DNA of 64,000 nt, from NCBI GenBank assembly GCA_018398805.1, contig JAGFBZ010002318.1:248001-312000 (forward strand), in the 5' to 3' direction. The DNA comes from Hirundichthys speculiger. Its lineage: Eukaryota > Chordata > Actinopteri > Beloniformes > Exocoetidae. Positions within the stretch are counted from its first letter, which is position 1. Each line of letters opens with the position of its first letter. Under the pieces are notes generated by a model. The model ran no database searches and was not told the DNA's origin. It saw only the letters and a list, made by a program, of their open reading frames with translations. Below, in pieces: positions 1-12,149 of this stretch. The position numbers and the translations under genes were made by a program.

Positions 1-1857
1 GTTCACGAAGATGGTTGAGAAACCGAACAGGAAGGAGTAGAGGGTGGAGTCATGAGTCATGAGCTGAGCCAGAGTTTTCCCTGATCGAGAGGAGGCGCTG
101 CGTCATCCGGCGTTGGTCATTAACTGTTTCTTTCTGAAAGCGTAACATTTCATTGGAGGCCTTTACAGCCTCTTGCATTTAAAATGGGCTGAGCAAACTA
201 CGCAAGTCTCAGTACGAGCAGAACAGAAACGCTCGACTATTTACAAATGCTCCATTCAGGTGCAGCACCTGAACGTGTAATAGTGCAGTGAAATAAGATA
301 TGAATTGAAGTGGAAGCACTTTTATTCAAGCCGTTTTAGTGTCCTCTCTCTGAGCGTCGGGGAAAACTCTCAACAAAGTTCTGTTCATGTGCCATGAAAC
401 TATTTAGATGCTGCTTAAGTTCAGGTGAGCAGAAGGTGGAAGATCTAACATTTAGAAGTCGGCTTTTATACGAAGCAGAGTTCATAAGAGTGAAAAAGTG
501 TAATTCTTCATCACTTTTCTTCTTGAATGCACCTCTTGTTTTGCAGTGAACCTTCCTTGAAATATAACATTTCAATCTAACATTTCTACTAACGGAGTTA
601 TTGTGAAGGTATTTTCATCTGGACTGTTAGAAGCTCAGAACCAGAGCACAGTTTTGAATATAAAGGACTTCTGTCTGAAGCCTGCAGCACCAATTCAAGT
701 GATCCTTGTTAAGCATTAAAACACGTTTGTCGGGTTAAAGGTTGTAACACATTGGCAGCATTACTGATCAATCACTGGGTTTCTGATCACTACCTTTCCA
801 CTGATTAGCTGAGAGCGGTTCACTGAGCAGCTGCAGATGGGAGGTCGGGGGTAACGTGGTGTTACGGTGTTGACGGCTCCAAAGGTGCCAGACATTCCTG
901 TGACTGATAGCACCAAACCTCTGTACGCAGTCCACAACCGTGCTAACTTAAGAATGCCTTGAACCCCAGATTACGTTTAATATTTGCAAATGTTTCCTTT
1001 CAGACTCACTTAAGACTTACAAGCAGTAGTTTGAACGCTTTGATGTTAGATTACTTTACACTGTTCAACAGTTGAATTAACAGCTAATTACGTTAGCTTT
1101 GATTTATTGAATTTGTCTAACCATTATTACATTTAATCTTTTTTTTTTTTTTTGTCTTTTTTTCACTTATGTTCCACCACTACAGTTCAATCATGATCAC
1201 CAAACTGGAATAAGCTGAAAACAATTTGTAATGGTGGAAACATTAAGGTTGTCGATAATCCACTTTAAACTAAGCAAAGATTCTGTTTTATGATGAAGAG
1301 CAAAATGATGTTTTCACCATGTGGATATAAAAATATATAAGCTGCTTTGGATCTTTGATAATGATATGTTGTTTGGACCAAATAAATTTAGCACATGATG
1401 AACTTTTTTTTAACTCCTTTGTTTTTTTTCTGCTAAAGGAACATCTCGTAAACTGTGTAGGCGATTCTCTCCTAAGTTCTTGTTTAATGTATTTTCTGGA
1501 GTTAACCTGAACTACTGCCACATAAACAGTTGATTAACAGAGTTAAGAACATCACAGATTTCACGCTCAAGTCTGGTGCCAACAGTTAAGGTGATGGTTA
1601 AAACAAGTATTACATACTGTAGCCACCAGGCTCTGCTACTTCTCTCTCTGGGTCTTTACCTTCTCACTGGACTATTGACTGCCAGTAAAAAAGCAAAACA
1701 CAATATAATAATCTTAAATATGTCAAATATGTCTTTCCGTTGACGCTGAATATTCAAGGTTTCTCTGGAATTTCTTAAAAACTGCAGTGGTTTACATTTG
1801 TTGGTCATGTATAGCTTTATTTCTGTGACTGTGGTTTCTGCTCAGCTGTAGGGGGAG
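1..1857. other. No recognised gene
   Basis: AT-rich sequence with a T-rich run near 1140. No exon could be supported; a possible 20-codon open start at the extreme left edge on the minus strand is listed under findings. Confidence 0.5.
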
Positions 1858-1862
1858 ATGTG

Positions 1863-4800
1863 GAGCAGTGGTTCAGGGAACTGGTTCAGGGTGCAGTGGT
1901 TCAGGGAACTGGTTCAGGGTGCAGTGGTTCAGGGAACTGGTTCAGGGAATAGTGGTTTGGGACCCAGTGGTTTAGGGAACACTGGTTCAGGGAACTGGTT
2001 CAGGGTGCAGTGGTTCAGGGTGCAGTGGTTCGGGGTGCAGTGGTTCAGGGAACAGTGGTTTGGGACCCAGTGGTTTAGGGAACACTGGTTCAGGGAACTG
2101 GTTCAGGGTGCAGTGGTTCAGTGAACTGGTTCAGGGAATAGTGGTTTGGGACCCAGTGGTTTAGGGCAGTGGTTCCCAAAGTGGGGGTCGGGACCCCCCC
2201 GGGGGGTCGCGGGACGCCGTGGGGTGGGTCGCGAAATGATTTCCATAAATCTTTTTTTTTTTTTTTTATAAATCTAATAAATTTAAAAAAAATAAATAAA
2301 ATACAGAAAAATTCAGCCATAGTTGTAAAAATTATGAAACATGGTAGTTAAAATTAAAATAAAACTACAGATTTTCTTCCTGAGGTGATTAAGACAGATT
2401 AACATAGCATAATTTGCAGGTGTCAGGTTACGGCTCCACAGTAAACATCACAAAGCGGATGCTTTAATATCATTAACCATTAAAGTAATGTTAAAGTTAA
2501 GTTTGCACATGACAGTAATACTGTGCACTCATGTTACATAGATATTATTTTGACTGAGGTATTCTGCTTTTATCAAACAGTAAATTTCTATATGTAAAAT
2601 CATAACAGGCTGCTCTGTTCTTTTGTGTTGTCGTTAAGCCCGTGTTTGTGCGTATGGCCTGTGCGCACATTTTATTTTTTCAGTCACATCCGGGGATAGT
2701 GGGGGTCGCCAGTCTCTGGCACCGTTATTTTGGGGGTCGCGGGTTGAAAAGTTTGGGAACCCCTGGTTTAGGGAACACTGGTTCAGGGAACTGGTTCAGG
2801 GAGCAGTGGTTCAGGGAACTGGTTCAGGGTGCAGTGGTTCGGGGAACTGGTTTAGGGCGCAGTGGTTCAGGGAACAGTGGTTTGGGACCCAGTGGTTTAG
2901 GGAACACTGGTTCAGGGAACTGGTTCAGGGAATAGTGGTTTGGGACCCAGTGGTTTAGGGAACACTGGTTCAGGGAACTGGTTCAGGGAGCAGTGGTTCA
3001 GGGAACTGGTTCAGGGAACAGTGGTTCAGGGAGCAGTGGTTTGGGACCCGGTGGTTTGGGACCCAGTGGTTTAGGGAACACTGGTTCAGGGAACTGGTTC
3101 AGGGTGCATTGGTTCAGGGAACTGGTTCAGGGAATAGTGGTTTGGGACCCAGTGGTTTAGGGAACACTGGTTCAGGGAACTGGTTCAGGGAGCAGTGGTT
3201 CAGGGAACTGGTTCAGGAAACAGTGGTTCAGGGAGCAGTGGTTTGGGACCCGGTGGTTTGGGACCCAGTGGTTTAGGGAACACTGGTTCAGGGAACTGCT
3301 TCAGGGAACAGTGGTTCGGGGAGCAGTGGTTCAGGGAGCAGTGGTTCAGGGAACAGTGGTTTGGGACCCAGTGGTTTAGGGAACACTGGTTCAGGGAACT
3401 GGTTCAGGTTGCATTGGTTCAGGGAACTGGTTCAGGGAATAGTGGTTTGGGACCCAGTGGTTTAGAGAACACTGGTTCAGGGAACTGGTTCAGGGTGCAT
3501 TGGTTCAGGGAGCAGTGGTTCAGGGAACTGGTTCAGGGAGCAGTGGTTTGGGACCCGGTGGTTTGGGACCCAGTGGTTTAGGGAACACTGGTTCAGGGAA
3601 CTGGTTCAGGGAACAGTGGTTCAGGGAGCAGTGGTTTGGGACCCGGTGGTTTGGGACCCAGTGATTTAGGGAACACTGGTTCAGGGAACAGTGGTTCAGG
3701 GAGCAGTGGTTTGGGACCCAGTGGTTTAGGGAACACTGGTTCAGGGAACTGGTTCAGGGTGCATTGGTTCAGGGATCAGTGGTTCAGGGAACTGGTTCAG
3801 GGAATAGTGGTTTGGGACCCAGTGGTTTAGGGAACACTGGTTCAGGGAACTGGTTCAGGGTGCATTGGTTCAGGGAGCAGTGGTTCAGGGAACAGTGGTT
3901 CAGGGATCAGTGGTTTGGGACCCAGTGGTTTAGGGAACACTGGTTCAGGGAACTGGTTTGGGACCCAGTGGTTTAGGGAACACTGGTTCAGGGAGCAGTG
4001 GTTCAGGGTGCAGTGGTTCACGGAACAGTGGTTTGGGACCCAGTGGTTTAGGGAACACTGGTTCAGGGTGCATTGGTTCAGGGAACTGGTTCAGGGAATA
4101 GTGGTTTGGGACCCAGTGGTTTAGGGAACACTGGTTCAGGGAACTGGTTCAGGGTGCATTGGTTCAGGGAGCAGTGATTCAAGGAACTGGTTCAGGTAAC
4201 AGTGGTTCAGGGAGCAGTGGTTTGGGACCCGGTGGTTTGGGACCCAGTGGTTTAGGGAACACTGGTTCAGGGAACTGGTTCAGGGAACAGTGGTTCAGGG
4301 AGCAGTGGTTTGGGACCCAGTGGTTTAGGGAACTGGTTCAGGGAGCAGTGGTTCAGGGAACTGGTTCAGGGAGCAGTGGTTTGGGACCCAGTGGTTTAGG
4401 GAACACTGGTTCAGGGAACTGGTTCAGGGTGCATTGGTTCAGGGAACTGGTTCAGGGAATAGTGGTTTGGGACCCAGTGGTTTAGGGAACACTGGTTCAG
4501 GGAACTGGTTCAGGGAGCAGTGGTTCAGGGAACTGGTTCAGGGAACAGTGGTTCAGGGAGCAGTGGTTTGGGACCCAGTGGTTTAGGGAACACTGGTTCA
4601 GGGAACTGGTTCGGGGAACAGTGGTTCGGGGAGCAGTGGTTCAGGGAACAGTGGTTCAGGGAGCAGTGGTTCAGGGAACAGTAGTTTGGGACCCAGTGGT
4701 TTAGGGAACACTGGTTCAGGGAACTGGTTCAGGGTGCATTGGTTCAGGGAACTGGTTCAGGGAATAGTGGTTTGGGACCCAGTGGTTTAGGGAACACTGG

Positions 4801-6462
4801 TTCAGGGAACTGGTTCAGGGTGCATTGGTTCAGGGAGCAGTGGTTCAGGGAACTGGTTCAGGGAACAGTGGTTCAGGGAGCAGTGGTTTGGGACCCGGTG
4901 GTTTGGGACCCAGTGGTTTAGGGAACACTGGTTCAGGGAACTGGTTCAGGGAACAATGGTTCAGGGAGCAGTGGTTTGGAACCCGGTGGTTTGGGACCCA
5001 GTGGTTTAGGGAACACTGGTTCAGGGAACTGGTTCAGGGAGCAGTGGTTTGGGACCCAGTGGTTTAGGGAACACTGGTTAAGGGAACTGGTTCAGGGAGC
5101 AGTGGTTTGGGACCCAGTGGTTTAGGGAACACTGGTTCAGGGAACTGGTTCAGGGTGCATTGGTTCAGGGAGCAGTGGTTCAGGGAACTGGTTCAGGGAA
5201 TAGTGGTTTGGGACCCAGTGGTTTAGGGAACACTGGTTCAGGGAACTGGTTCAGGGTGCATTGGTTCAGGGAGCAGTGGTTCAGGGAACAGTGGTTCAGG
5301 GATCAGTGGTTTGGGACCCAGTGGTTTAGGGAACAGTGGTCCAGGAAACTGGTTTTGGACCCAGTGGTTTAGGGAGCAGTGGTTTCAGACCCAGTGGTTC
5401 AGGGAACAGTGGTTTGGGACCCAGTGGTTCAGGGAACAGTGGTTTGGGACCCAGTGGTTCAGGGAACAGTGGTTTGGGACCCAATGGTTCAGGGAACAGT
5501 GGTTTGGGACCCGGTGGTTTGGGACCCAGTGGTTTAGGGAACACTGGTTCAGGGAACTGGTTTGGGACCCAGTGGTTTAGGGGACACTGGTTCAGGGAGC
5601 AGTGGTTCAGGGTGCATTGGTTCAGGGAACTGGTTCAGGGAATAGTGGTTTGGGACCCAGTGGTTTAGGGAACACTGGTTCAGGGAACTGGTTCAGGGAG
5701 CAGTGGTTCAGGGAACTGGTTCAGGTAACAGTGGTTCAGAGAGCAGTGGTTTGGGACCCGGTGGTTTGGGACCCAGTGGTTTAGGGAACACTGGTTCAGG
5801 GAACTGGTTCAGGGAACAGTGGTTCGGGGAGCAGTGGTTCAGGGAACAGTGGTTCAGGGAGCAGTGGTTTAGGGACCAGTGGTTTGGGACCCAGTGGTTT
5901 AGGGAGCAGTGGTTTGGGACCCAGTGGTTCAGGGAACAGTGGTTTGGGACCCAGTGGTTTAGGGAACAGTGGTTTAGGACCCAGTGGTTCAGGGAACAGT
6001 GGTTTAGGGAACAGTGGTTCAGGGACCCAGTGGTTCAGGGAACAGTGGTTTGGGACCCAGTGGTTCAGGGAACTGGTTTAGGGAACAGTGGTTTGGGACC
6101 CAGTGGTTCAGGGAACAGTGGTTTAGGACCCAGTGGTTCAGGGAACAGTGGTTTAGGACCCAGTGGTTTAGGGAACAGTGGTTTGGGACCCAGTGGTTTA
6201 GGGAACGGTGGTTTCAGACCCAGTGGTTCGGGGAACAGTGGTTTAGGGAACAGTGGTTTAGGACCCAGTGGTTTAGGGAACAGTGGTTTAGGGAACAGTG
6301 GTTTGGGACCCAGTGGTTCGGGGAACAGTGGTTTAGGGAACAGTGGTTTAGGACCCAGTGGTTCAGGGAACAGTGGTTTAGGACCCAGTGGTTTAGGGAA
6401 CAGTGGTTTGGGACCCAGTGGTTTAGGACTCAGTGGTTTAGGGAACAGTGCAGGAGGGACTG
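1863..6462. repeat. Minisatellite of 13-15 bp units (GTGGTTCAGGGAACA type)
   Basis: About 4 kb of tandem units of two main types, AGTGGTTCAGGGAAC and AGTGGTTTGGGACCC, mixed with a shorter ACTGGTTCAGGGA form. From 2766 to about 5330 the units form longer composite repeats with a recurring order (GAATAGTGG, then GACCCAGTGG, then GAACACTGG, then TGCATTGG). From about 5330 to 6450 the array is simpler, alternating two 15-mers. A hAT MITE interrupts it at 2167-2765. The many short open frames here (FREQWFGTQW-type repeats) follow from the 15-base period and are not genes. Confidence 0.95.
2167..2765. mobile_element. Non-autonomous hAT element (MITE) inside the minisatellite
   Basis: The left end CAGTGGTTCCCAAAGTGGGG and the right end (reverse complement CAGGGGTTCCCAAACTTTTC) are hAT/Charlie-type inverted termini. 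The 8-bp target duplication GTTTAGGG is present at 2159-2166 and 2766-2773, and both copies are minisatellite sequence. The interior (599 bp in total) is AT-rich with no transposase. Confidence 0.9.
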
Positions 6463-7355
6463 GTTGACACAGCTGCTCAGTATTATCAATCAGGCCTCTG
6501 CCTCTGACCAGTATCATGCTGGGACCGAGACCTGCCGCCACTAAGAGTGGGCTGTGTGGCTCTCTTGAAAGAGAGACACTAAATTGTCTTGCTGTCGGTT
6601 CGGAGCCCTTGGCAGCTGTACTTGCTACACACTGTTTCACATGAAATTTACAGGTCGACTTGAGTGATGATGCAGACAAACATGAATATCTTCCCCTCTT
6701 TGGTAACGTTCAATGTCGCGCTGCCCCGCGCCTCAGATCCCACCCCTGTCCAGCTGTATGCAGCGCTCTGTTTCCCAAGGTCCCCCAGTGCCCCGGCTTG
6801 GGACAGCCTCCCAGTGCTGTACTCCCCCAGGCCTGACTGCCTGCTCTTCTTGGCAACCGAACAGCCTGGGGAGGATCAGGATGACCGGGCAGTAGAGATA
6901 AGGACCACATGAAGTTCCCTGCATTACCTCACCCGATTAGGAAACAAGCAGAAACAAGCAGAGGCAGAGAGAGTCAGACTGGGAGGACTCGGACAGATGG
7001 GGACGAGCACAGGGGCAGCCGGTCACTTTGAAGTTCTCAGCAGTTGAAAGTCTGGGTAGAACTGAGGAACATAGGAACTCTGCAGAGGTGCCTAAACAGA
7101 GCAGCACTTAAGAGCTTCAGAGAGACGTTCAGACATGACTGCATGAGATCTGATTAGGATGTTCAGCCGCTTCTTTTCAGATCGAGATTAGACTTTAAAT
7201 ATGCTCTCGCGTTGGATGAAAACATGATCTCAGGCTGTGTGTTTTGCTGTGCACTCACTTAAATTCCCATTAGAAGGTGGAAACTTTTATGCACTTTCAA
7301 GTACAACAGTTTGTTGTGCTTTAAAGCAAACCTCTGTCCGGCTAATGAAAGAAGG
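6463..7355. other. Sequence upstream of tcf23, nothing firm
   Basis: Moderate GC and no repeats recognised. It may hold the tcf23 promoter and 5' UTR. A GC-richer stretch at 6715-6850 gives short open frames on both strands without recognisable domains. Confidence 0.4.
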
Positions 7356-7849
7356 ATGAAAAAAAGTGTCATAGGTGTTCCAGGTCTGGAGAGCTGCACC
7401 ACTCTGGCAGCATCTATGGCTGTGAATCCTTTGGAAGGTCTCATGTCGGTAGCAGTGAACCAGCACCTGGTCTCCAGCTCCGCACCAGCGCTGCAGCGGC
7501 AGCAGCCTCCTGCAGCCGACGGGCCCGAGTCCCTGCGCCGACACGGGCAGAGCATCCGGAGCATCCGGAGCATCCGGAGCAGCCGCGAGCCCAGGAAGTG
7601 GGTGAGTCACGATTGATGGGTCACTTTCCCCCCAGCTTAGACTCAAGCATGCCCCTGGTTTCAAAGGCAATTTATGCAGAGCAGAGAAATTATTTTGAGG
7701 AACAGGTGGGGTGTTGTACAGTTATAATTTGAATGAGTCGGTTCTTTAATGAAACAAGTCAAAAAAATGTGACTATAGATGGGATGTTGCAAATCTGTTT
7801 TATCAAATGGCGCACGAATCAACAAAGAAGAGTAATTCTGCAGGGATGT

Positions 7850-7897
<48 letters not shown>

Positions 7898-10401
7898 AGG
7901 GGGGTAAAAAAGGTGCATCAGTCACCTCGTGCGCATCATTTATACTGATGTGAGAATCTGAGAGTGTAAACCAAACAACTACTAAATAACTACCCCTAGA
8001 TGACTATAACTGAACTAAAATGAAGAAATGTATATAAATTATAGAGTTTAAGTCTCTAACAGATAGAAAAGTCCCTCAAAGGTTTCTTTTTTATTCTCAC
8101 ACTGCAAAAAAGGAATTTTATTTGCAAAAAACAACAGCAAAAACAACAGTCACCTGTTTAAAGTAATTTTTTCTTATTTTAACAACTTTTATTATCTATA
8201 TTAATCCCCAAATTAAGGTGTTATTTCTTAAAGTTAACTTAATTTTACTTAAAATTTGTATTTAACTATCTTAAATTAGTGTTTTTTGTTTTTTTTTCCA
8301 TTGCTTGTTCAAGAAGAACTTGCATGAATTTAAGGTTTTCTTTCTAGTTTTAAGCCTCATTTTAGTTGTTCAGAGGAAAGAACTTTATGCTTATTTTAAG
8401 ATTTCTTGTCAAGTAAAAAAAGCTTACCCCATTGGCAGATTTTTTTTGCTTGATACAAGATAAATTTCATTGGATTTAAGAATATTTTGCTCCTTTCTAG
8501 TAGGGCAGTTTTTGCAGTGCAGGAAGCTCACAGAATATACCTTATTTTCAAATACCAAAGTCTCAAATAGTTACAAGAACAAGAAATCGGGATTTGTAAA
8601 AAAACAAAAACGAACATAAAATGTGTTGCAGACGTGTCACAGTCCGTCTTCTTTGCGTCAGTTGCAGTCGGTGTGCGGGTCCAGGTCTCTGTCTGCCTCT
8701 GCTTGTGGGTCCGTGGTCCAGGTCAGGGCGCTGAGGGGTCAGCACTCCCCGGAAAACGCCGCCCGCGAGAGGAGTCGCGTCCGCAACCTGCGGCAGGCCT
8801 TCCACAGCCTACAGGTGGGCACGAGCAGCTCTGCGTCACGGACCTCCCTCTGTAATCCCTGTTCACCGTGTCGTTCTGATCAATTCACCTTTTATACTCA
8901 ATTTAGAACATTTTAAGTGAAAAAACACAATGAAAACAGAAGAGCATGAGGCTTTCAGAAAACAGGTTTGTTATATACGAATGTGAATCCAACACTGAAG
9001 AACGCATTTACCTGCAGGCAGCTTTACCTTCAGTCCCACGAGACACCAAGCTGTCCAAGCTGGACGTTCTGGTTCTGGCCACCAACTACATCGCTTACCT
9101 GACGGAGACGCTGGACCAGGGCGGGAGCGTTGAGCAGACGCTGTCCTCCAGGCCCGGAGGATACCTGCACCCTGTCAAGGTGAGCGACCGGAGCTTCCTG
9201 CTGACCGTGGTCATCTCTCAGTCCCAGTAGCAGTCCCAGTTCACAGATCACGTCTCACCACTGGACCACATTAACTGGAAAACTGCAGCGTAATTATCTG
9301 ATTTACGTTTAAAATCTGGAAAAGGGTTATAAAAAGATGGAACAGCAGTATTAATCATAAAATGACTACTTTTACTTGGTTAGATGAACATGAGACTCAT
9401 GGATTTTACACAGATGTGTGTAAAATGCTTATGATGCTTATGTGCTCAGAATTTGCAGGGTCTCATGTTTCTTTTTTATTTCTTGTATTACAGAAATGTG
9501 CCAGGGTGTACAGAACTTTGGCATAATTACTGCTGAATAATAGCAAGGCCCATTTAGATGCATTCAAAGGTCAAAAAGCATGTTGATTTCAGTGTGAACT
9601 AGAGCTGAGCGATTTTATCGATTCTGCGATATATATCGATTAAGGCTGGGAAACGATTAAAACTTTTAATCGCGATTAATTGCATTAATCGCAATTAATG
9701 CAATTAATCGCAACTACTTTTGAATTCATAATTTGATTTTGCGTATACAATGCGATTAATCGTGATTAATCAGGGAAATAATACGATTAATCACGATTTA
9801 AAATTTTAATCGTTGCCCAGCCCTAATATTTAATTTAAGAAGCATTTGTCTTTATTCTTCAGTATCCTGAAGAATTTGTTCTTGCTGTCAAACCCTTTTC
9901 CATTTTTCACTCAGTGTTTGAGAAACTCTCATTGGTCTCAACAACTTTGAGATTTAAAGAAACTGATATTTGTAACTTTCATCATTTGTTGTTTGAGTTT
10001 ACATGATGACAAAAATGAATCTGTTTGCTCATTTCTTTCAAACTGCAGTTTTCAAACCACAATGTTTGTCGCTGCTATGAAAAACAGTTGAACGATGACA
10101 TAATTGTAACAAGTTGCAGGTTTTCGCTGTCTAATATCTTATACGTAGATTTAATTAGTGCGGGTGTTGAGCTGTAGCGGTGTGGTGGTAGTTGAATCCC
10201 TGACACCAGGGAGCATCTCTGTGCAGCAGCGGTGTCTCACGCAGCCGTCTGCTTTCACGTCTCCGTCCCCAGAAGTGGCCCATGCGTTCGCTGCTCTACT
10301 GCGGAAACGTTGGAGACGTCCTGTCGGCCGGTCGCACACCTCCACCTGGATGGGATGAGACGCGCCCTCTGACGCCTCCGGCGGACGCGGACAAGCAGTG
10401 A
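7356..10401 (+). CDS. tcf23: TCF23-like bHLH transcription factor, 4 exons
   Basis: Proposed exons are 7356-7601, 8722-8814, 9018-9179 and 10273-10401. All junctions are GT-AG and phase 0, giving 209 aa (human TCF23 is about 214). The bHLH domain covers roughly residues 91-145. The basic region reads [17 protein letters not shown], helix 1 ends at HSLQ, and the loop and helix 2 contain [34 protein letters not shown] motif across the exon 3/4 junction is shared with TCF23 and TCF24. The [13 protein letters not shown] and LQAALP spelling fits TCF23 better than TCF24. TCF23/OUT is known as a nuclear bHLH protein with Id-like inhibitory activity towards other bHLH factors. The last three exons are firm. 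The first exon (start at 7356, donor gtgagt at 7602) and the 8722 acceptor are inferred from phase, a pyrimidine-rich tract and total length. Exon 1 contains three AGCATCCGG units giving Ser-Ile-Arg repeats. The gene lies tail to tail with slc5a6, as in human. Confidence 0.88.
7864..7896. repeat. 33-base poly-G run after a (TG)n tract
   Basis: An uninterrupted run of 33 G follows a short TG repeat within the proposed first intron of tcf23. Such a run can form G-quadruplexes, and its length is likely to be unreliable in an assembly. Confidence 0.9.
9599..9825. mobile_element. Nested hAT-type MITE fragments in tcf23 intron 3
   Basis: The start of one MITE family (CTAGAGCTGAGCGATTTTAT, also present at 46695) is broken at about 9641 by a short element running from AAGGCTGGGAAACGATTAAA to GTTGCCCAGCCCTA. 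The inner piece is rich in ATTAATCG inverted repeats and resembles the ends of the larger element at 42206-43329. No clean target duplication was found. Confidence 0.55.
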
Positions 10402-12141
10402 TGGCGGGCGTCGCGACCGAACTTTGACCTCCAGTCCAAAGCGAACCGTGTGAGCACCGACGGCAGGTGACGTCTCAGCGTCGGGCTCGTGACGCGGCGC
10501 CAGCGACTGACGCTCATCCCTGGAGAAGTTAGTTAATGTTTGAAGAAAGCACAAACGCTGGAGCTCTAAGAGCTCCTTCACAGAGTAAATTCAGTTTTAC
10601 GTATATGCTTGTTGAGAATGTTTCATCATTATCTGTGAAGCAGATAGCAGACTGTCAGGGAGGGATTTAATACGGCAAAATAAAAAGACTGCTTCACTTG
10701 AATAATTACACCACAAATCAAAACATGAAGGAACAGTGTGTAACCCATTACTTTGATTTAAAGCTTTTACAGTCATTTTTTTTTTTTAATAGATAATATT
10801 TTCACAGTATGGAACAGTCTAATCACCTGTGTGCTCCTTTAAAGGAATAAAATGGTGTTTTTCTTTTTCAGGGTTTTCTGTGTTTTTATTATTTCGGACG
10901 TGAGCGCATGTGTGCGAGCGTGTGGGAGTGACAGGATGGACAGACAGATGAGTCGTGAGGGAGGACTTGTTGTGGGAACACAGCAGCTGTCTGACCACTT
11001 AGTTCTCATTACAGCCCTGCCACAGAATGTGACCTTTGACCCGCGGCAAAAGCACCAGCGCGGATGTTGTGCGCCGCTCCGGGCAGAACAAAGACCGCGG
11101 GGGTACGGGCGATACACCTGGTGCTTTTATTCCTGGCAGTGACGATCCTCGGTCCATATTTGAGAGGACGCGTCTTTAGCTGCATTGATCAGCTCCCAAA
11201 CTGTCATCTGTCGGCAACGATGACGCTTATTATCGAACCCACAGGTGTCATTTAAGACCGTTCACGAGCCTCTGAAGTGAAGTTAAAAAAAAAGAAGTTT
11301 GCTTTAACTTGATAGCAGATTGATGGTAAGTTCATAAAGACTTTAATGTCATGAGTCAAGGTTATTATTCCAGAAAGCTGGAGCAGCTGTCTGGGGAGTC
11401 GTGCTTTTAAAAGGCCAGACAGCGGATCTGTTCAGTGACGGTTCCTCCCAGATATTTGTTGCAGCGGAGCAGATTATGTGGGTGGGTTTTGACACGCTTT
11501 CTACCATGTAGGTAGAAAGTGCAGCCTTGTGATTGTGACTAACGCCGCTGACTCACCGCGTGAACCGCAACAAGCTCTTCTAAACGCAGCGCTGATGTCG
11601 AGACCTTTCTGCAGGTGTTTTCAGCTCATAATGCTCCGAAATTCATATTTTGCTTCTGAATTATTACGAAGTCATTTGGAGAAAAACATCCAGCGAGTCA
11701 TTTTGATCGGATGGTTAGTAGGGCGGATGATTATAGATGATTATAGATGAGAGTAGAATCTATGTGAAATACCCCCCCCACCCCTTAACAAAATGGGCTC
11801 AGCTCCACAAGCAACAGCCCAACGTTCAAGGAGAACTCTATAAATCTGTCTGTAGTCGGGGTTGGGGGGGGACGTCCGTTTCTCGTGTGCGTCGATGACT
11901 TAACTTGGAGCTGCTGGAATAAATCAGAAGTTACAGAAAAACAGGCTGATGATTTAGTGAAGCAGCATTTTGGTGGGACTGTAAACTCTGCTGGAGGATC
12001 GAGGGCCTGAAGCTGGACAACTTTCCAACAGTGTGGAGGATGGAACGCTGTATTATTTCTCATCATAGATCTCCTGAGAGGAGATGATTGTTAGGAAGAG
12101 ACGGCTGATTTGTGTAGAAATCCCGACGATCCTGCAGAACA
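10402..12141. other. tcf23 3' UTR and flank
   Basis: The start should be tcf23 3' UTR (see the AATAAA entry). No other gene or element recognised. Confidence 0.4.
10846..10851 (+). promoter_or_regulatory. Candidate tcf23 polyadenylation signal
   Basis: A canonical AATAAA lies about 445 bases after the tcf23 stop codon. Another AATAAA is at about 10679. Either could end the 3' UTR; the sequence does not show which is used. Confidence 0.35.
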
Positions 12142-12149
12142 GCTGGAGA

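Noticed and set aside
1858..6544. FREQWFGTQW / GSGNSGLGPS peptide repeats (collagen- or silk-like)
   Set aside because: They follow from the 15-bp period of the array, and three frames are open at once.
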